Below are positions 18,195 through 25,886 of a stretch of DNA of 64,000 bases, one piece after another (position 1 is the first letter of the stretch; every line of letters begins with the position of its first letter). A program made the translations under genes and the position numbers. The stretch lies in NCBI GenBank assembly GCA_944326815.1, contig CALVFI010000024.1, forward strand, positions 1-64,000. The letters are read 5' to 3'. The notes under the pieces were generated by a model. The model was given only the letters and a program-made list of their open reading frames with translations. It had not been told where the DNA came from and did not search any database. The stretch is from an uncultured Rikenellaceae bacterium. Its GTDB lineage: Bacteria; Bacteroidota; Bacteroidia; Bacteroidales; Rikenellaceae.

Positions 18195-19106
18195 TTAGCG
18201 GTTTATACGTTTTTTATACACCCACAAATCGGAATTACCCAATTGACGGGCCAGTCGAGAACGCTCCCGGGAGACCTGAGCCTCATCCCCCGAGCTATAA
18301 AGGCTAATCATGATTTTCCCCCCTGCGAACGGAACCTTCTCGCACATAACGGTAGCATCCGCGCTCCGCAACTTGGCAATGGCCTTATCGGCGTTCTCTT
18401 CGGTACTATACACTCCCGCTACGACATAATATTGGTAGCCAGAGACCGCTCCCGCAGCTTCGGCCGGCGTAGTTAGCGTCTCCGAGGAGAGCGTAGCAGC
18501 AGGCTCACGAACCTCCGAACTATCATCAACGGGGTTCTCTGTCCGCATGCTATCCACAAGAACACTCTCCTTAACAGGCTCCTCGGAAAGTGACATCGGG
18601 ATCTCCTTACCCGATTTCGGGCTCTGATTCCCATCATAATAATACACATACCCATAATATCCCGCTACCCCCAGGAGCAGGATGACCACGACGGCACCGA
18701 TCCAAACCGCACGGAATCTGTGCAACGGTTTCAACCGAACAACCTTCTCGTAGCCTGGATTGAGCAGCACATTCAAGGGTTCGGCCACTTTGAAGAAACC
18801 CGATTCCAACGCCCCGGCCTCCTCAACCTTGACCGATGTACCGACTCGCGCCTGTTGCAACCACTGCTCATAGGTTTGCTGCGCAGTTTCTACATCCACC
18901 CCCTCGTTTGTCAGCAAATCCACCACGCTGAGAACCGAAGCAATCTCCTTGCGGGAAAATGTTACCAGATTATAAGGTGCCTCCAACGTGCGCCTATTTT
19001 TCAATACAGCAGCCCGACGTTCGACCCCCAGCGTTCCGATCCCCGGCAACACAACACTCCGCCGACCGGCCAACTCATCGAAAATGATCTTGTCTATGGT
19101 TTTCAT
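18195..19106 (-). CDS. HU-like domain and SPOR domain membrane protein
   Basis: 303 residues. N-terminal HU/CCDC81-like domain (about 1-60, IIFDELAGRRSVVLPGIGTLGV), a linker, one membrane segment (AVWIGAVVVILLLGVAGYYGYVYY, about 132-155), a Ser/Glu-rich stretch, and a C-terminal SPOR domain (about 225-300, YYVVAGVYSTEENADKAIAKL). SPOR domains bind denuded peptidoglycan glycan strands at division sites, and this architecture is characteristic of Bacteroidetes. Its ATG overlaps the lgt stop by 4 nt, so the two are translationally coupled. Confidence 0.9.
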   Translation of the reverse strand: MKTIDKIIFDELAGRRSVVLPGIGTLGVERRAAVLKNRRTLEAPYNLVTFSRKEIASVLSVVDLLTNEGVDVETAQQTYEQWLQQARVGTSVKVEEAGALESGFFKVAEPLNVLLNPGYEKVVRLKPLHRFRAVWIGAVVVILLLGVAGYYGYVYYYDGNQSPKSGKEIPMSLSEEPVKESVLVDSMRTENPVDDSSEVREPAATLSSETLTTPAEAAGAVSGYQYYVVAGVYSTEENADKAIAKLRSADATVMCEKVPFAGGKIMISLYSSGDEAQVSRERSRLARQLGNSDLWVYKKRINR

Positions 19107-19960
19107 CGTTTACGCTTGTTTGAGACAGATTTTCCATTCTTTCCTCCCGGCATATACAAGAAGAGCGGTGAGCGGCGACAAGCCAGCACAATCACGACGA
19201 CACCCAGCACTATAAACGGGATGCTCAACCATTGCCCCATCATCAGCGCCATATGCTGTTCGAACTCCTCCTGCGGGTTCTTGATATACTCGATGAAAAA
19301 ACGCGACAGGAAAATCCCTATCAATCCCACACCGAAAAGCACTCCAGGACGACGACGCCCCATATCCTTACGGTAATAGAGCCACAACAATATGAAAAAG
19401 AGCACCAGGTAGCACAATGCCTCGTAAATCTGCGTCGGATGTTTAGGTACCGTCTCGCCCACACGGGTAAAAATAAATCCCCAGGGCAGATCCGTCTCCA
19501 CTCCGTAGATCTCCGAATTCATCAGGTTCCCCAAGCGAATGCCGGCCCCGCCGATCGCCACAGCAATCATGATCCGATCGAGCGACCAAATGTACGGCAT
19601 GTGATTCTTCCGGGAAAAGAGCCACAGACCAATCAGCAAACCAATGGCTGCTCCGTGACTGGCCAAACCTCCCTGCCGGATATTAAGGATCTCGACAGGA
19701 TGAGCCGAATAGTAGCCCCACTCATAAAACAGGCAGTGTCCCAAACGGGCTCCGATAATGGTAGAAAGCGTCCCGAACCAGAAAATGGAGTCGAACATCT
19801 TTTCGGAATAGCCTTCGCGCTTAAAGAAATTGATAAAAAGCATCATTCCGATCCCGAAGGCCAATGCCCAGGTCAGACCATAATATCGTATCTCAAAGGA
19901 GCCTATATGGAACAGGACGGGGTCCATATTCCAGACAACGGCAAGAAAGGAATTTCCCAT
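19103..19960 (-). CDS. lgt: Prolipoprotein diacylglyceryl transferase
   Basis: First enzyme of lipoprotein maturation: moves diacylglycerol from phosphatidylglycerol to the lipobox cysteine. 285 residues with about seven membrane segments. Signatures: DPVLFHIGSFEIRYYGLTWAL, QGGLASHGAAIGLL (HGG-like motif with catalytic His), GGAGIRLGNLMNSEIYG (the family's GRxxNFxNxE region), and HPTQIYEALCYL. The alternative start at 19927 would remove 11 residues. It leads the lgt-HU-SPOR operon. Confidence 0.97.
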   Translation of the reverse strand: MGNSFLAVVWNMDPVLFHIGSFEIRYYGLTWALAFGIGMMLFINFFKREGYSEKMFDSIFWFGTLSTIIGARLGHCLFYEWGYYSAHPVEILNIRQGGLASHGAAIGLLIGLWLFSRKNHMPYIWSLDRIMIAVAIGGAGIRLGNLMNSEIYGVETDLPWGFIFTRVGETVPKHPTQIYEALCYLVLFFILLWLYYRKDMGRRRPGVLFGVGLIGIFLSRFFIEYIKNPQEEFEQHMALMMGQWLSIPFIVLGVVVIVLACRRSPLFLYMPGGKNGKSVSNKRKR

Positions 19961-19979
19961 AAGCTATCGGTTTATTTGT

Positions 19980-19987
19980 CAAAGGTA
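19980..19987 (-). promoter_or_regulatory. lgt -7 promoter box
   Basis: Minus-strand TACCTTTG, exact consensus, 19 bp before the lgt ATG. Confidence 0.65.
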
Positions 19988-20061
19988 ATCAATCCGGGCG
20001 AAAAACGGCCTATCCCCGGCGAAATTTACAGATACGTCGAAAGTCGACGCCAACATCACCT

Positions 20062-21099
20062 CTATTTTTTATTCAGTGTAAACGAGAATGTACTGCCCTT
20101 TCCCAACTCGCTGCGCAGAGTAATACTCTCTCCGTGGGCCTCCATGATATGTTTGACAATCGAAAGGCCAAGACCCGTCCCGCCCTGTTCGCGCGAACGG
20201 CTCTTATCCGTACGATAGAAACGTTCGAAGACGCGGGGAATATCATCCTTATCGATTCCGACCCCATTGTCGGACACCTCCACCATCACCTTATCAAACA
20301 GATCGATAAAGGATATTTTCGTCCGTCCTCCTATGTTCCCGTACTTAATCGAATTGACGATCAGGTTTATGAAAACCTGACTGATATAATGTTTATCGGC
20401 CATGACGAACATCGGCTGAAGAGGAGCCCCATGCGAAGGCCCTACCACAATCCGAATATTCCGTTTCTCGGCCTCCATTTCGGTCGCCTCCACAATCTCG
20501 CGGGCAAGGGCTACGATATCGAACCGTTCCATGTCCAGTTTAAGCACTCCGGACTCGAGTTTCGATATCTCTTCCAGATCGGTAACGATATTAATCAGGC
20601 GATCGATGCTCTTTTCGGCCCGTTCCAGATATTTACGGTTAATAGCCGGATCGTCCATGGCACCATCCAACAGAGTGAGAATATATCCCTGCACGTTGAA
20701 AATCGGGGTTTTCATCTCGTGCGAGACATTCCCGATATACTCCTTGCGGTATTTTTCCATCTCCTTCAGGCGGGCAATCTCCCGCCGATTGTTCTCCGCC
20801 CAATTCGACAACTCGCTCTCGATATCCCCCACCATATTCCGTTTATGGGCAATATCACGCTCCAGCTCATTTGTTTTCAAATTCTTGGACAGAACAATCT
20901 GATAAATGGGCTTCAATTTATAGACCACAAATTTACGAAGCACCAGATCGGCCATACTATATCCGACGCAGAAAAACACCACCCCGGCGAGAAGCGTCGT
21001 CCACCACACGCCGCCCAAACAAGCCACTGCCAAAAGGCCAATCGCTGCCACGGCCGATCCTACCAGCGAGGCCGCAGAACCGATCGTTCTTATCTTCAT
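20062..21099 (-). CDS. Sensor histidine kinase, PhoR/WalK-like
   Basis: 345 residues. Two N-terminal membrane segments with almost no periplasmic part (about 8-30 and 33-52), a coiled linker (about 75-120), HisKA domain with H-box NVSHEMKTPIFNVQGY (His127), then HATPase_c motifs: FINLIVNSIKYG (N box), SDNGVGIDKDDIPRVFERFYR (G1/F boxes) and GTGLGLSIVKHIME (G2). All kinase motifs are intact. No response regulator is in the window, so it is an orphan or pairs in trans. Its ATG overlaps the riboflavin synthase stop by 4 nt. Confidence 0.95.
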   Translation of the reverse strand: MKIRTIGSAASLVGSAVAAIGLLAVACLGGVWWTTLLAGVVFFCVGYSMADLVLRKFVVYKLKPIYQIVLSKNLKTNELERDIAHKRNMVGDIESELSNWAENNRREIARLKEMEKYRKEYIGNVSHEMKTPIFNVQGYILTLLDGAMDDPAINRKYLERAEKSIDRLINIVTDLEEISKLESGVLKLDMERFDIVALAREIVEATEMEAEKRNIRIVVGPSHGAPLQPMFVMADKHYISQVFINLIVNSIKYGNIGGRTKISFIDLFDKVMVEVSDNGVGIDKDDIPRVFERFYRTDKSRSREQGGTGLGLSIVKHIMEAHGESITLRSELGKGSTFSFTLNKK

Positions 21100-21692
21100 C
21101 GCGGTAAATAATGTTTCATCAATCGGGCAATATATTTCCCGACAATGTCAAATTCAATATTCACCACTGTTCCCGGGACAATCGTCCGGAAATTGGTATG
21201 TTCGTAAGTATAAGGTATAATTGCTACCTGGAAAGAGTTTTCACGCGAATTCACCACCGTCAGGCTCACACCATTCACGGCCACGGAACCCTTCTCGACC
21301 GTCGTATTATCTCCCGTAGGAACATATTCGAAAGTATAGTACCAACTTCCGTCGGCCTCCTCTACCTTCGTACACGTCGCCGTCTGATCCACATGACCCT
21401 GCACGATGTGCCCGTCCAGCAGGGCATCCGGTTTCATGCTCCGCTCGAGATTGACCAAATCGCCTGGCTTGAGCAACCCGAGATTCGACTTCAAAAGCGT
21501 CTCTTTAATAGCCGTCGTCGTATAAGTCTCGCCCTCGATAGCCACAACCGTCAGACACACTCCATTATGCGACACGCTTTGATCGATCTTCAACTCCCCG
21601 GTAAACGGGCATTTCAGGGTAAAATGTTTGTTTCCCCGATCTTCCTGAACAGCAACAATCTCTGCCGTCGTCTCTACAATTCCTGAAAACAT
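21096..21692 (-). CDS. ribE: Riboflavin synthase alpha subunit
   Basis: Dismutates two lumazine molecules to riboflavin. 198 residues made of two similar lumazine-binding barrels: the first begins MFSGIVETTAEIVAV and holds SVSHNGVCLTV, the second begins with DGHIVQGHVDQTATC and holds GSVAVNGVSLTVV, ending IGKYIARL-like (IVGKYIARLMKHYLPR). Other riboflavin genes are not nearby. It sits between a HTH/S24 regulator (3-nt gap) and a histidine kinase (4-nt overlap). Confidence 0.96.
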   Translation of the reverse strand: MFSGIVETTAEIVAVQEDRGNKHFTLKCPFTGELKIDQSVSHNGVCLTVVAIEGETYTTTAIKETLLKSNLGLLKPGDLVNLERSMKPDALLDGHIVQGHVDQTATCTKVEEADGSWYYTFEYVPTGDNTTVEKGSVAVNGVSLTVVNSRENSFQVAIIPYTYEHTNFRTIVPGTVVNIEFDIVGKYIARLMKHYLPR

Positions 21693-21695
21693 AAT

Positions 21696-22325
21696 TTATA
21701 TTGATTTATTGACTGCGACACCCCGTACGACAAACAACCGTTTGATCTCTTTTTCATCGATAATCACATCATCGTAGGACTCTTTATTCTTCGGTACCAG
21801 TCGAATAATTGTACTTTCAGGTTCCTTACGAAGCGTTCTGATACCAAGGAAAGAGTCGCTGACAACCAAATAAGTTGCCCCGGGATGAATGGCGCTGACC
21901 TGTGCCTCTTGAAAAAACAGTACTGCCCCTTGCGGTATATCGGGCATCATGGCATCCGAAAAAGAGAATGCAGCAAAATCACTGCCTCGGAACAGCGGGA
22001 ATGAGATATTATAGGTAGGTGCAAGATCTGCATCATACATGATATACTGCACCGCATCCACTTTATAGAAAGGGATCTCCACCTTCTCGCGAAGCGCCTC
22101 ATCAGGCAACATCTCGCCTTCACCGGTAAGCAACCACGCGCGGCTGATCTGAGGATACTTATTGGTGATCGTTTCTGCCAACTCCTTGCTGATCCCATTA
22201 TTACCACGCTTGATCTGGTATAGATTCTCTCCTCTGTTCAATCCTATCTCTCGCGCAAAAGCACTCACCGACGCAGCTTCCGTCCACTTGATGATTTGTT
22301 CGATCCTCTGCCAGTTATTCAGCAT
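21696..22325 (-). CDS. HTH-S24 (LexA/CI-like) regulator
   Basis: 209 residues. The N-terminal helix-turn-helix (about 1-55, SVSAFAREIGLNRGENLYQIKRG, ISRAWLLTGEGEML) is of the kind fused to S24 peptidase folds in Bacteroides chromosomes. The C-terminal part (about 85-205) has the S24 pattern FSFSDAMMPDIPQGAVLFF, where FSDAMMPDI takes the place of the usual G-x-SM-P; the serine position is Ser in SDAMMP but out of the classic spacing. Self-cleavage is therefore doubtful. Conserved chromosomal type, not clearly phage. Confidence 0.8.
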   Translation of the reverse strand: MLNNWQRIEQIIKWTEAASVSAFAREIGLNRGENLYQIKRGNNGISKELAETITNKYPQISRAWLLTGEGEMLPDEALREKVEIPFYKVDAVQYIMYDADLAPTYNISFPLFRGSDFAAFSFSDAMMPDIPQGAVLFFQEAQVSAIHPGATYLVVSDSFLGIRTLRKEPESTIIRLVPKNKESYDDVIIDEKEIKRLFVVRGVAVNKSI

Positions 22326-22365
22326 ATGATTTATCCTTGACGGTGTAAAATTAAGCCAATTTCTA

Positions 22366-22373
22366 CAAATGTA
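22366..22373 (-). promoter_or_regulatory. -7 box for the S24 regulator-ribE-kinase operon
   Basis: Minus-strand TACATTTG, exact consensus, 41 bp before the first ATG. The rest of 22374-22540 is AT-rich and shows no gene. Confidence 0.6.
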
Positions 22374-22543
22374 CTAAATGATTTTGTTAAATTAACGTAA
22401 GGATTTCGTATTTTATCTTGCATTTTATTATTCTTTATCGAATATTTTCATCTAAATATTAATTTATCAAGAGTTTTCAACCCCCAAAAGCCGACAATCT
22501 TCCTATAAACATAGAGGAATCATCAAAAAATACAGCCAAGGAA

Positions 22544-22574
22544 TTGGAATAAATCCGAAAATATTGCACCTTTG
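22544..22574 (+). promoter_or_regulatory. tRNA-Arg promoter
   Basis: TTG at 22544-22546, 20 bp, then CACCTTTG at 22567-22574 (one mismatch to TAnnTTTG), 26 bp before the tRNA. Confidence 0.6.
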
Positions 22575-22600
22575 CAGAACAAAACCGGAAACGGTTCATT

Positions 22601-22672
22601 GCACCCGTAGTTCAATGGATAGAATACTGGATTCCGGTTCCAACGATATGGGTTCGATTCCCGTCGGGTGTA
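22601..22672 (+). tRNA. tRNA-Arg (anticodon CCG)
   Basis: Full cloverleaf. Acceptor GCACCCG/CGGGTGT with discriminator A, D arm GTTC/GAAT, anticodon arm CTGGA-TTCCGGT-TCCAA with anticodon CCG, T arm closed by GGG/CCC around TTCGATT. The first anticodon-stem pair is C·A. The 3' CCA is not encoded, as expected in Bacteroidetes. It reads CGG codons. Confidence 0.93.
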
Positions 22673-22673
22673 C

Positions 22674-22705
22674 AATAAAAGGCAGTTTATAAACTGCCTT
22701 TTATT
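22674..22705 (+). terminator. tRNA-Arg terminator
   Basis: Perfect palindrome of AATAAAAGGCAGTTT and its reverse complement two bases after the tRNA; works in either direction. Confidence 0.9.
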
Positions 22706-22955
22706 ATTTCACCTCCATCCAAGAGGTTTTACCCTTTCTCTAATCAGGCATAAAAATCTTAAAGAAATTTAATAAATAAGCAAAGGCCCTTTGTGTAAAT
22801 TATACAGAAGAGAGATAATACCACATAACTAAAATCCTCTACAGGACAAAAATAGCATATTTCAGGAAGCAATACCCCTAAAAAAAAGCCCACTAACACA
22901 ATTATTTTAATTATTTCACCCAGACCACCCTGCCTATTACACCCCTTACCACACA
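22706..22955. other. AT-rich intergenic stretch
   Basis: 250 bp with no supported gene. A 65-codon minus-strand frame (22759-22956) with one hydrophobic stretch is not convincing. Nothing else is recognised here before the first tandem repeat. Confidence 0.5.
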
Positions 22956-23081
22956 TTAATTTATTATTAAATATATTAAGAAAATTCTTAAAATATTTGC
23001 ATAATTCATTTCGGACGTTTATCTTTGCAGTGAAGTTTTAAGGTTCATTTTAGGTTAGTAGTTTTAGGTTAGTGGAGGAAA
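22956..23081 (+). repeat. Direct repeat copy 1 (126 bp, identical to copy 2)
   Basis: Identical base for base to 23221-23346. It covers an AT-rich upstream region with inverted repeat TTAAGAA-AA-TTCTTAA (22976-22991), a consensus promoter (TTG 22997-22999, 20 bp, TATCTTTG 23020-23027), and about 50 nt of transcribed sequence ending GGAGGAAA. Confidence 0.97.
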
Positions 23082-23127
23082 CCGTGGAGAAGGGCTTTAT
23101 GCCCCGATCCCAGTTTCCTTATTTTTT
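23031..23127 (+). ncRNA. Putative small RNA, tandem copy 1
   Basis: Predicted transcript of about 97 nt. The consensus promoter gives a start near 23031. The 5' half is an unstructured A/G/T-rich segment with two near-identical units TTTTAGGTTAGTAG and TTTTAGGTTAGTGG, preceded by a related TTTTAAGGTTC. The 3' end is a terminator hairpin, GGAAAC (23077-23082) pairing with GTTTCC (23112-23117) with an inner GGGC/GCCC stem, then TTATTTTTTT. No open frame of note. It ends in its own terminator, before the second copy. Function unknown; start, end and expression are inferred from sequence. Confidence 0.75.
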
Positions 23128-23220
23128 TATAGAATACTCCCTTCTACTCCACCACACAAGACATTACACTGTAAATCAATAACAAAAACAGAAGACACCT
23201 ATCGAATTAAATTGTCAGTG
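23128..23220. other. Spacer between the tandem RNA genes
   Basis: 93 bp with no gene, promoter or structure that I can support. Confidence 0.5.
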
Positions 23221-23346
23221 TTAATTTATTATTAAATATATTAAGAAAATTCTTAAAATATTTGCATAATTCATTTCGGACGTTTATCTTTGCAGTGAAG
23301 TTTTAAGGTTCATTTTAGGTTAGTAGTTTTAGGTTAGTGGAGGAAA
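23221..23346 (+). repeat. Direct repeat copy 2 (126 bp, identical to copy 1)
   Basis: Second copy, 265 bp downstream of the first. Inverted repeat TTAAGAA-AA-TTCTTAA at 23241-23256; promoter TTG 23262-23264 and TATCTTTG 23285-23292. Identity stops inside the 5' arm of the terminator hairpin. Confidence 0.97.
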
Positions 23347-23389
23347 TGTGAGAAGCGGCGTTCTGCCCCTCATGTTTCCTTATTTTTTT
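23296..23389 (+). ncRNA. Putative small RNA, tandem copy 2
   Basis: About 94 nt. Same 5' half as copy 1. The hairpin differs in sequence but keeps its form: GGAAATGTGAG (23342-23352) pairs along all 11 positions with CTCATGTTTCC (23369-23379), two of them G-U, with an inner GGC/GCC pairing, then TTATTTTTTT. Kept pairing despite changed bases supports an RNA gene over random duplication. tdk follows from its own promoter. Confidence 0.75.
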
Positions 23390-23397
23390 ATCTACAC

Positions 23398-23428
23398 TTG
23401 CCATTTTCGAAGGGATCGCCTACATTTG
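23398..23428 (+). promoter_or_regulatory. tdk promoter
   Basis: TTG at 23398-23400, exactly 20 bp, then TACATTTG at 23421-23428; ATG at 23457. Confidence 0.75.
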
Positions 23429-23456
23429 TTCTCTCAAACCGAGTTTAACAGAACCT

Positions 23457-24035
23457 ATGTTTTTAGAAAGTGCCAACCGTTCGGGATGGATTGAGGTTAT
23501 CTGCGGCTCTATGTTCTCAGGAAAAACCGAAGAGTTGATCCGCCGCCTGAAACGAGCCAAATTTGCCAACCAACGGGTAGAGATCTTTAAACCCCAAATA
23601 GATATCCGATATTCAGAAGTAGAGGTGGTCTCCCATGATGCCAATGCGATTCGCTCCACGCCGGTCGATTCTCCGGGCAACATCCTGCTGCTGACAGGTG
23701 ATGTCGATGTCGTCGGCATTGACGAGGCTCAGTTCTTCGACGCCAGCATTGTCGACGTATGCCGCCAACTGGCCAATAGCGGCATTCGAGTAATTGTAGC
23801 AGGACTCGACATGGATTATCTGGGAAATCCTTTCGGCGCTATGCCCCAGTTGATGGCTACCGCCGAGTATGTCACCAAAGTGCATGCAATCTGTGTTCGT
23901 TGCGGTAATCTGGCACACCATTCGCATCGGCTGACTGCCAACGACAAACTGGTCATGCTCGGCGAGCAAAATACCTACGAACCGATTTGCCGTCACTGTT
24001 TCAACCAATCCATGCGCGAGAAAGAGGAACGGTAA
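23457..24035 (+). CDS. tdk: Thymidine kinase
   Basis: Salvages thymidine to dTMP with ATP. 192 residues, type II (zinc) thymidine kinase. P-loop GSMFSGKT (17-24), catalytic Glu in DEAQFFD (Glu90), the lasso/substrate loop region following [16 protein letters not shown], and the structural zinc ligands CVRC and CRHC near 150 and 182. Start chosen at the only ATG compatible with the promoter. Its terminator is bidirectional and also faces the phage-type cluster. Confidence 0.97.
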   Translation: MFLESANRSGWIEVICGSMFSGKTEELIRRLKRAKFANQRVEIFKPQIDIRYSEVEVVSHDANAIRSTPVDSPGNILLLTGDVDVVGIDEAQFFDASIVDVCRQLANSGIRVIVAGLDMDYLGNPFGAMPQLMATAEYVTKVHAICVRCGNLAHHSHRLTANDKLVMLGEQNTYEPICRHCFNQSMREKEER

Positions 24036-24055
24036 GCCTTTTCGGAGACAAAAAA

Positions 24056-24082
24056 GGGAGCCTGAAACCAACTCAGGCTCCC
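24056..24082. terminator. Bidirectional terminator between tdk and the phage-type cluster
   Basis: GGGAGCCTGA pairs perfectly with TCAGGCTCCC around a 7-nt loop; A-run before, T-rich after. Confidence 0.9.
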
Positions 24083-24124
24083 TTCTCGTTATTTCCTATC
24101 GAACGCCGATAAGATCGGACGTTG

Positions 24125-24607
24125 TCAGAGCACCACTTGCGAACAGATCGACAATCGGTGAAGGACATTCTTTGCAGGCCGATACTCCGGATACATTTCC
24201 GGGTTCTCCTCTACATGACGGATCGCCCGCCGCATCAGTGCACAGGCGTCTGCCCGGGTTCGCTTCACCAGCATCGAGCGCTGCTCGGCATCAGCCGCCT
24301 TCAATGAGGTCCCATTCAAAACGACCAACCCCATCTTATCGGTCGACACAGCCATCACCGGCAACAACAACAGACGGACATAATAGGCCAAAGCCGGCTT
24401 TATGAACGTTTCCAAAAAATCGGGCAGATCGCCCGCTTCAAGCCGTGGATAAAGTTCGTTCAATACCGGGCGAATGAACTTCTCCTGCGCCGAAAGGATC
24501 ATCCCCTCCGGAACATCCTCCGGCCCGAGCCCGGATCCCGTATCAAAAGCCAAATCAACCACCTCGGCCGGGGTAATCAAAAATTTATTTTCCATACTAT
24601 CAGTCAT
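24125..24607 (-). CDS. Phage-type virion protein, possible head-tail adaptor
   Basis: 160 residues, mostly helical, with no motif I can name with certainty. It follows the portal gene with an 8-nt overlap (ATGACTGA) and is the last gene of the cluster. The DUF6712-like proteins that follow portal or capsid genes in Bacteroidetes phage clusters have this size and helical content, so a connector or adaptor role is the best guess. No membrane segment or signal peptide. Function is from position. Confidence 0.5.
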   Translation of the reverse strand: MTDSMENKFLITPAEVVDLAFDTGSGLGPEDVPEGMILSAQEKFIRPVLNELYPRLEAGDLPDFLETFIKPALAYYVRLLLLPVMAVSTDKMGLVVLNGTSLKAADAEQRSMLVKRTRADACALMRRAIRHVEENPEMYPEYRPAKNVLHRLSICSQVVL

Positions 24608-25838
24608 TACCGGTTACAGGAATTTTGGCAATCTGTGCCAGAAAAAGTTGTTGCTCCGCATCATTCGGGTCGTACGGGAGTCCATCCGCCTTCCGAGCCT
24701 CCCACACTCTCATATAGGTCGGTTTCGAACGTGCCGGCGGTCGATTGATGATCTGCAAGGAGGAGGCATCTACCTCCAGAACCAGTTCGATCACCGACTT
24801 CAACGGTTCGAGCAGTTCCTCCTGCTCTGACAGGATCACCGTATTGAGAGCCACTTCATACTCATGCAATATGCGTTCGGAACTGAACCCCGAGCTGTAG
24901 TCCAGTCCACTCAACGAACGGAACCACGAATGCGCCACCACGATGTCCGTCGTAGCCTGATCATGCAACTCTTTCCAGTCGCCCTCGTTATCGGAAGAGA
25001 CCGGGATGAACCGCGAATTATCCCCTTCCGTACTATCTTTCACCACGAACATCACCTGTCCCGGCTTGCCGGCAAACTTATCCCGTGCCGTACGAACCAG
25101 TTCCTCAGCTTCCCATTCGTTGTCCACCGTTCCGTCCAGCAGCATCACACCCGACAACTGGAACGAGTTGTCCAACCGACTGATATTCCATTTATCGGTC
25201 TTGTAGGCAATTGCAGAGACATCCATCCCAGCGATATAGGGAGGGACACCGTAATGTTCGAACATCGGTTCATAATCCTTGTAATGGATCACCGAGCGAA
25301 GCGTGCCGTCCGACATCTGTTCAAAAGCCGGATAGAGAGGCAAGACCTGTGCTTCAGAGGCCCGGAAACGAGTCCAGTCATGATGCAGAATGACATGAGC
25401 GTTGTCTCTCGCCAGGCGACATTTCGAAGCATCCTGATGATAAAGCGAAAGAAACGCCCGGTCAGGATTGGTCACCACCTCAACAAAGGCATTCCCAAAC
25501 AGCGATTTGTCGAATGCCAGTTTATTCATCAGTTGTCGCAACGATTCTCCACGACCATTGACACAAGAGACGAATTCTCCGAGTTCCGGGCGGGTAGGAT
25601 CGGTAGAAAAACCCTTCCCCGATATGTAATCGGCTTTGTCGTTGATAATGCGACGATGCGACGTACTACGACGCGACATGAGCGCCAGTGCATACGGGAA
25701 AAGGTTGTCATCACCCCATCGCCAAAAGCGAAGGTCGGAATTACAGGCCGGTCCGGTGAACAGAAGAGGATCGGCAGCATTCCGTGCGACAAAGACCTTC
25801 GAGGATTTTAGTTTCGTTTTATTTTCCATTTTCGTCAA
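24600..25838 (-). CDS. Phage portal protein
   Basis: 412 residues. Near the N-terminus RFWRWGDDNLFPYALALM (about 38-55) matches the WGxxNxxP signature of portal proteins in Bacteroidetes phages, followed by IINDKADYISGKGF. The rest has the alternating beta/helix pattern of the portal wing and stem, with ALNTVILSEQEELLEPLKSVIE near 315-340. Portals form the dodecameric DNA channel of the capsid. It follows an intrinsic terminator, so it is probably expressed less than the capsid gene. No terminase gene precedes it, which is unusual. Confidence 0.8.
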   Translation of the reverse strand: MTKMENKTKLKSSKVFVARNAADPLLFTGPACNSDLRFWRWGDDNLFPYALALMSRRSTSHRRIINDKADYISGKGFSTDPTRPELGEFVSCVNGRGESLRQLMNKLAFDKSLFGNAFVEVVTNPDRAFLSLYHQDASKCRLARDNAHVILHHDWTRFRASEAQVLPLYPAFEQMSDGTLRSVIHYKDYEPMFEHYGVPPYIAGMDVSAIAYKTDKWNISRLDNSFQLSGVMLLDGTVDNEWEAEELVRTARDKFAGKPGQVMFVVKDSTEGDNSRFIPVSSDNEGDWKELHDQATTDIVVAHSWFRSLSGLDYSSGFSSERILHEYEVALNTVILSEQEELLEPLKSVIELVLEVDASSLQIINRPPARSKPTYMRVWEARKADGLPYDPNDAEQQLFLAQIAKIPVTGND

Positions 25839-25840
25839 TT

Positions 25841-25868
25841 AAAAAAAGCTGCCCGGAGTCCGGGCAGC
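25841..25868 (-). terminator. Internal intrinsic terminator of the phage-type cluster
   Basis: On the minus strand GCTGCCCGG pairs perfectly with CCGGGCAGC around three bases and is followed by T7. It lies between the 173-residue structural gene and the portal gene. Confidence 0.9.
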
Positions 25869-25886
25869 CAAATCAATCCGGAATCA

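Noticed and set aside
22759..22956. 65-residue minus-strand frame with a hydrophobic segment
   Set aside because: Its start lies at the border of the 126-bp repeat, no promoter or ribosome site is seen on that strand, and AT-rich DNA gives such frames by chance.
22956..23389. CRISPR array or insertion sequence as an explanation for the direct repeats
   Set aside because: Only two long copies, no short spacers, no transposase, no terminal inverted repeats; promoter and terminator in each copy explain the structure better.
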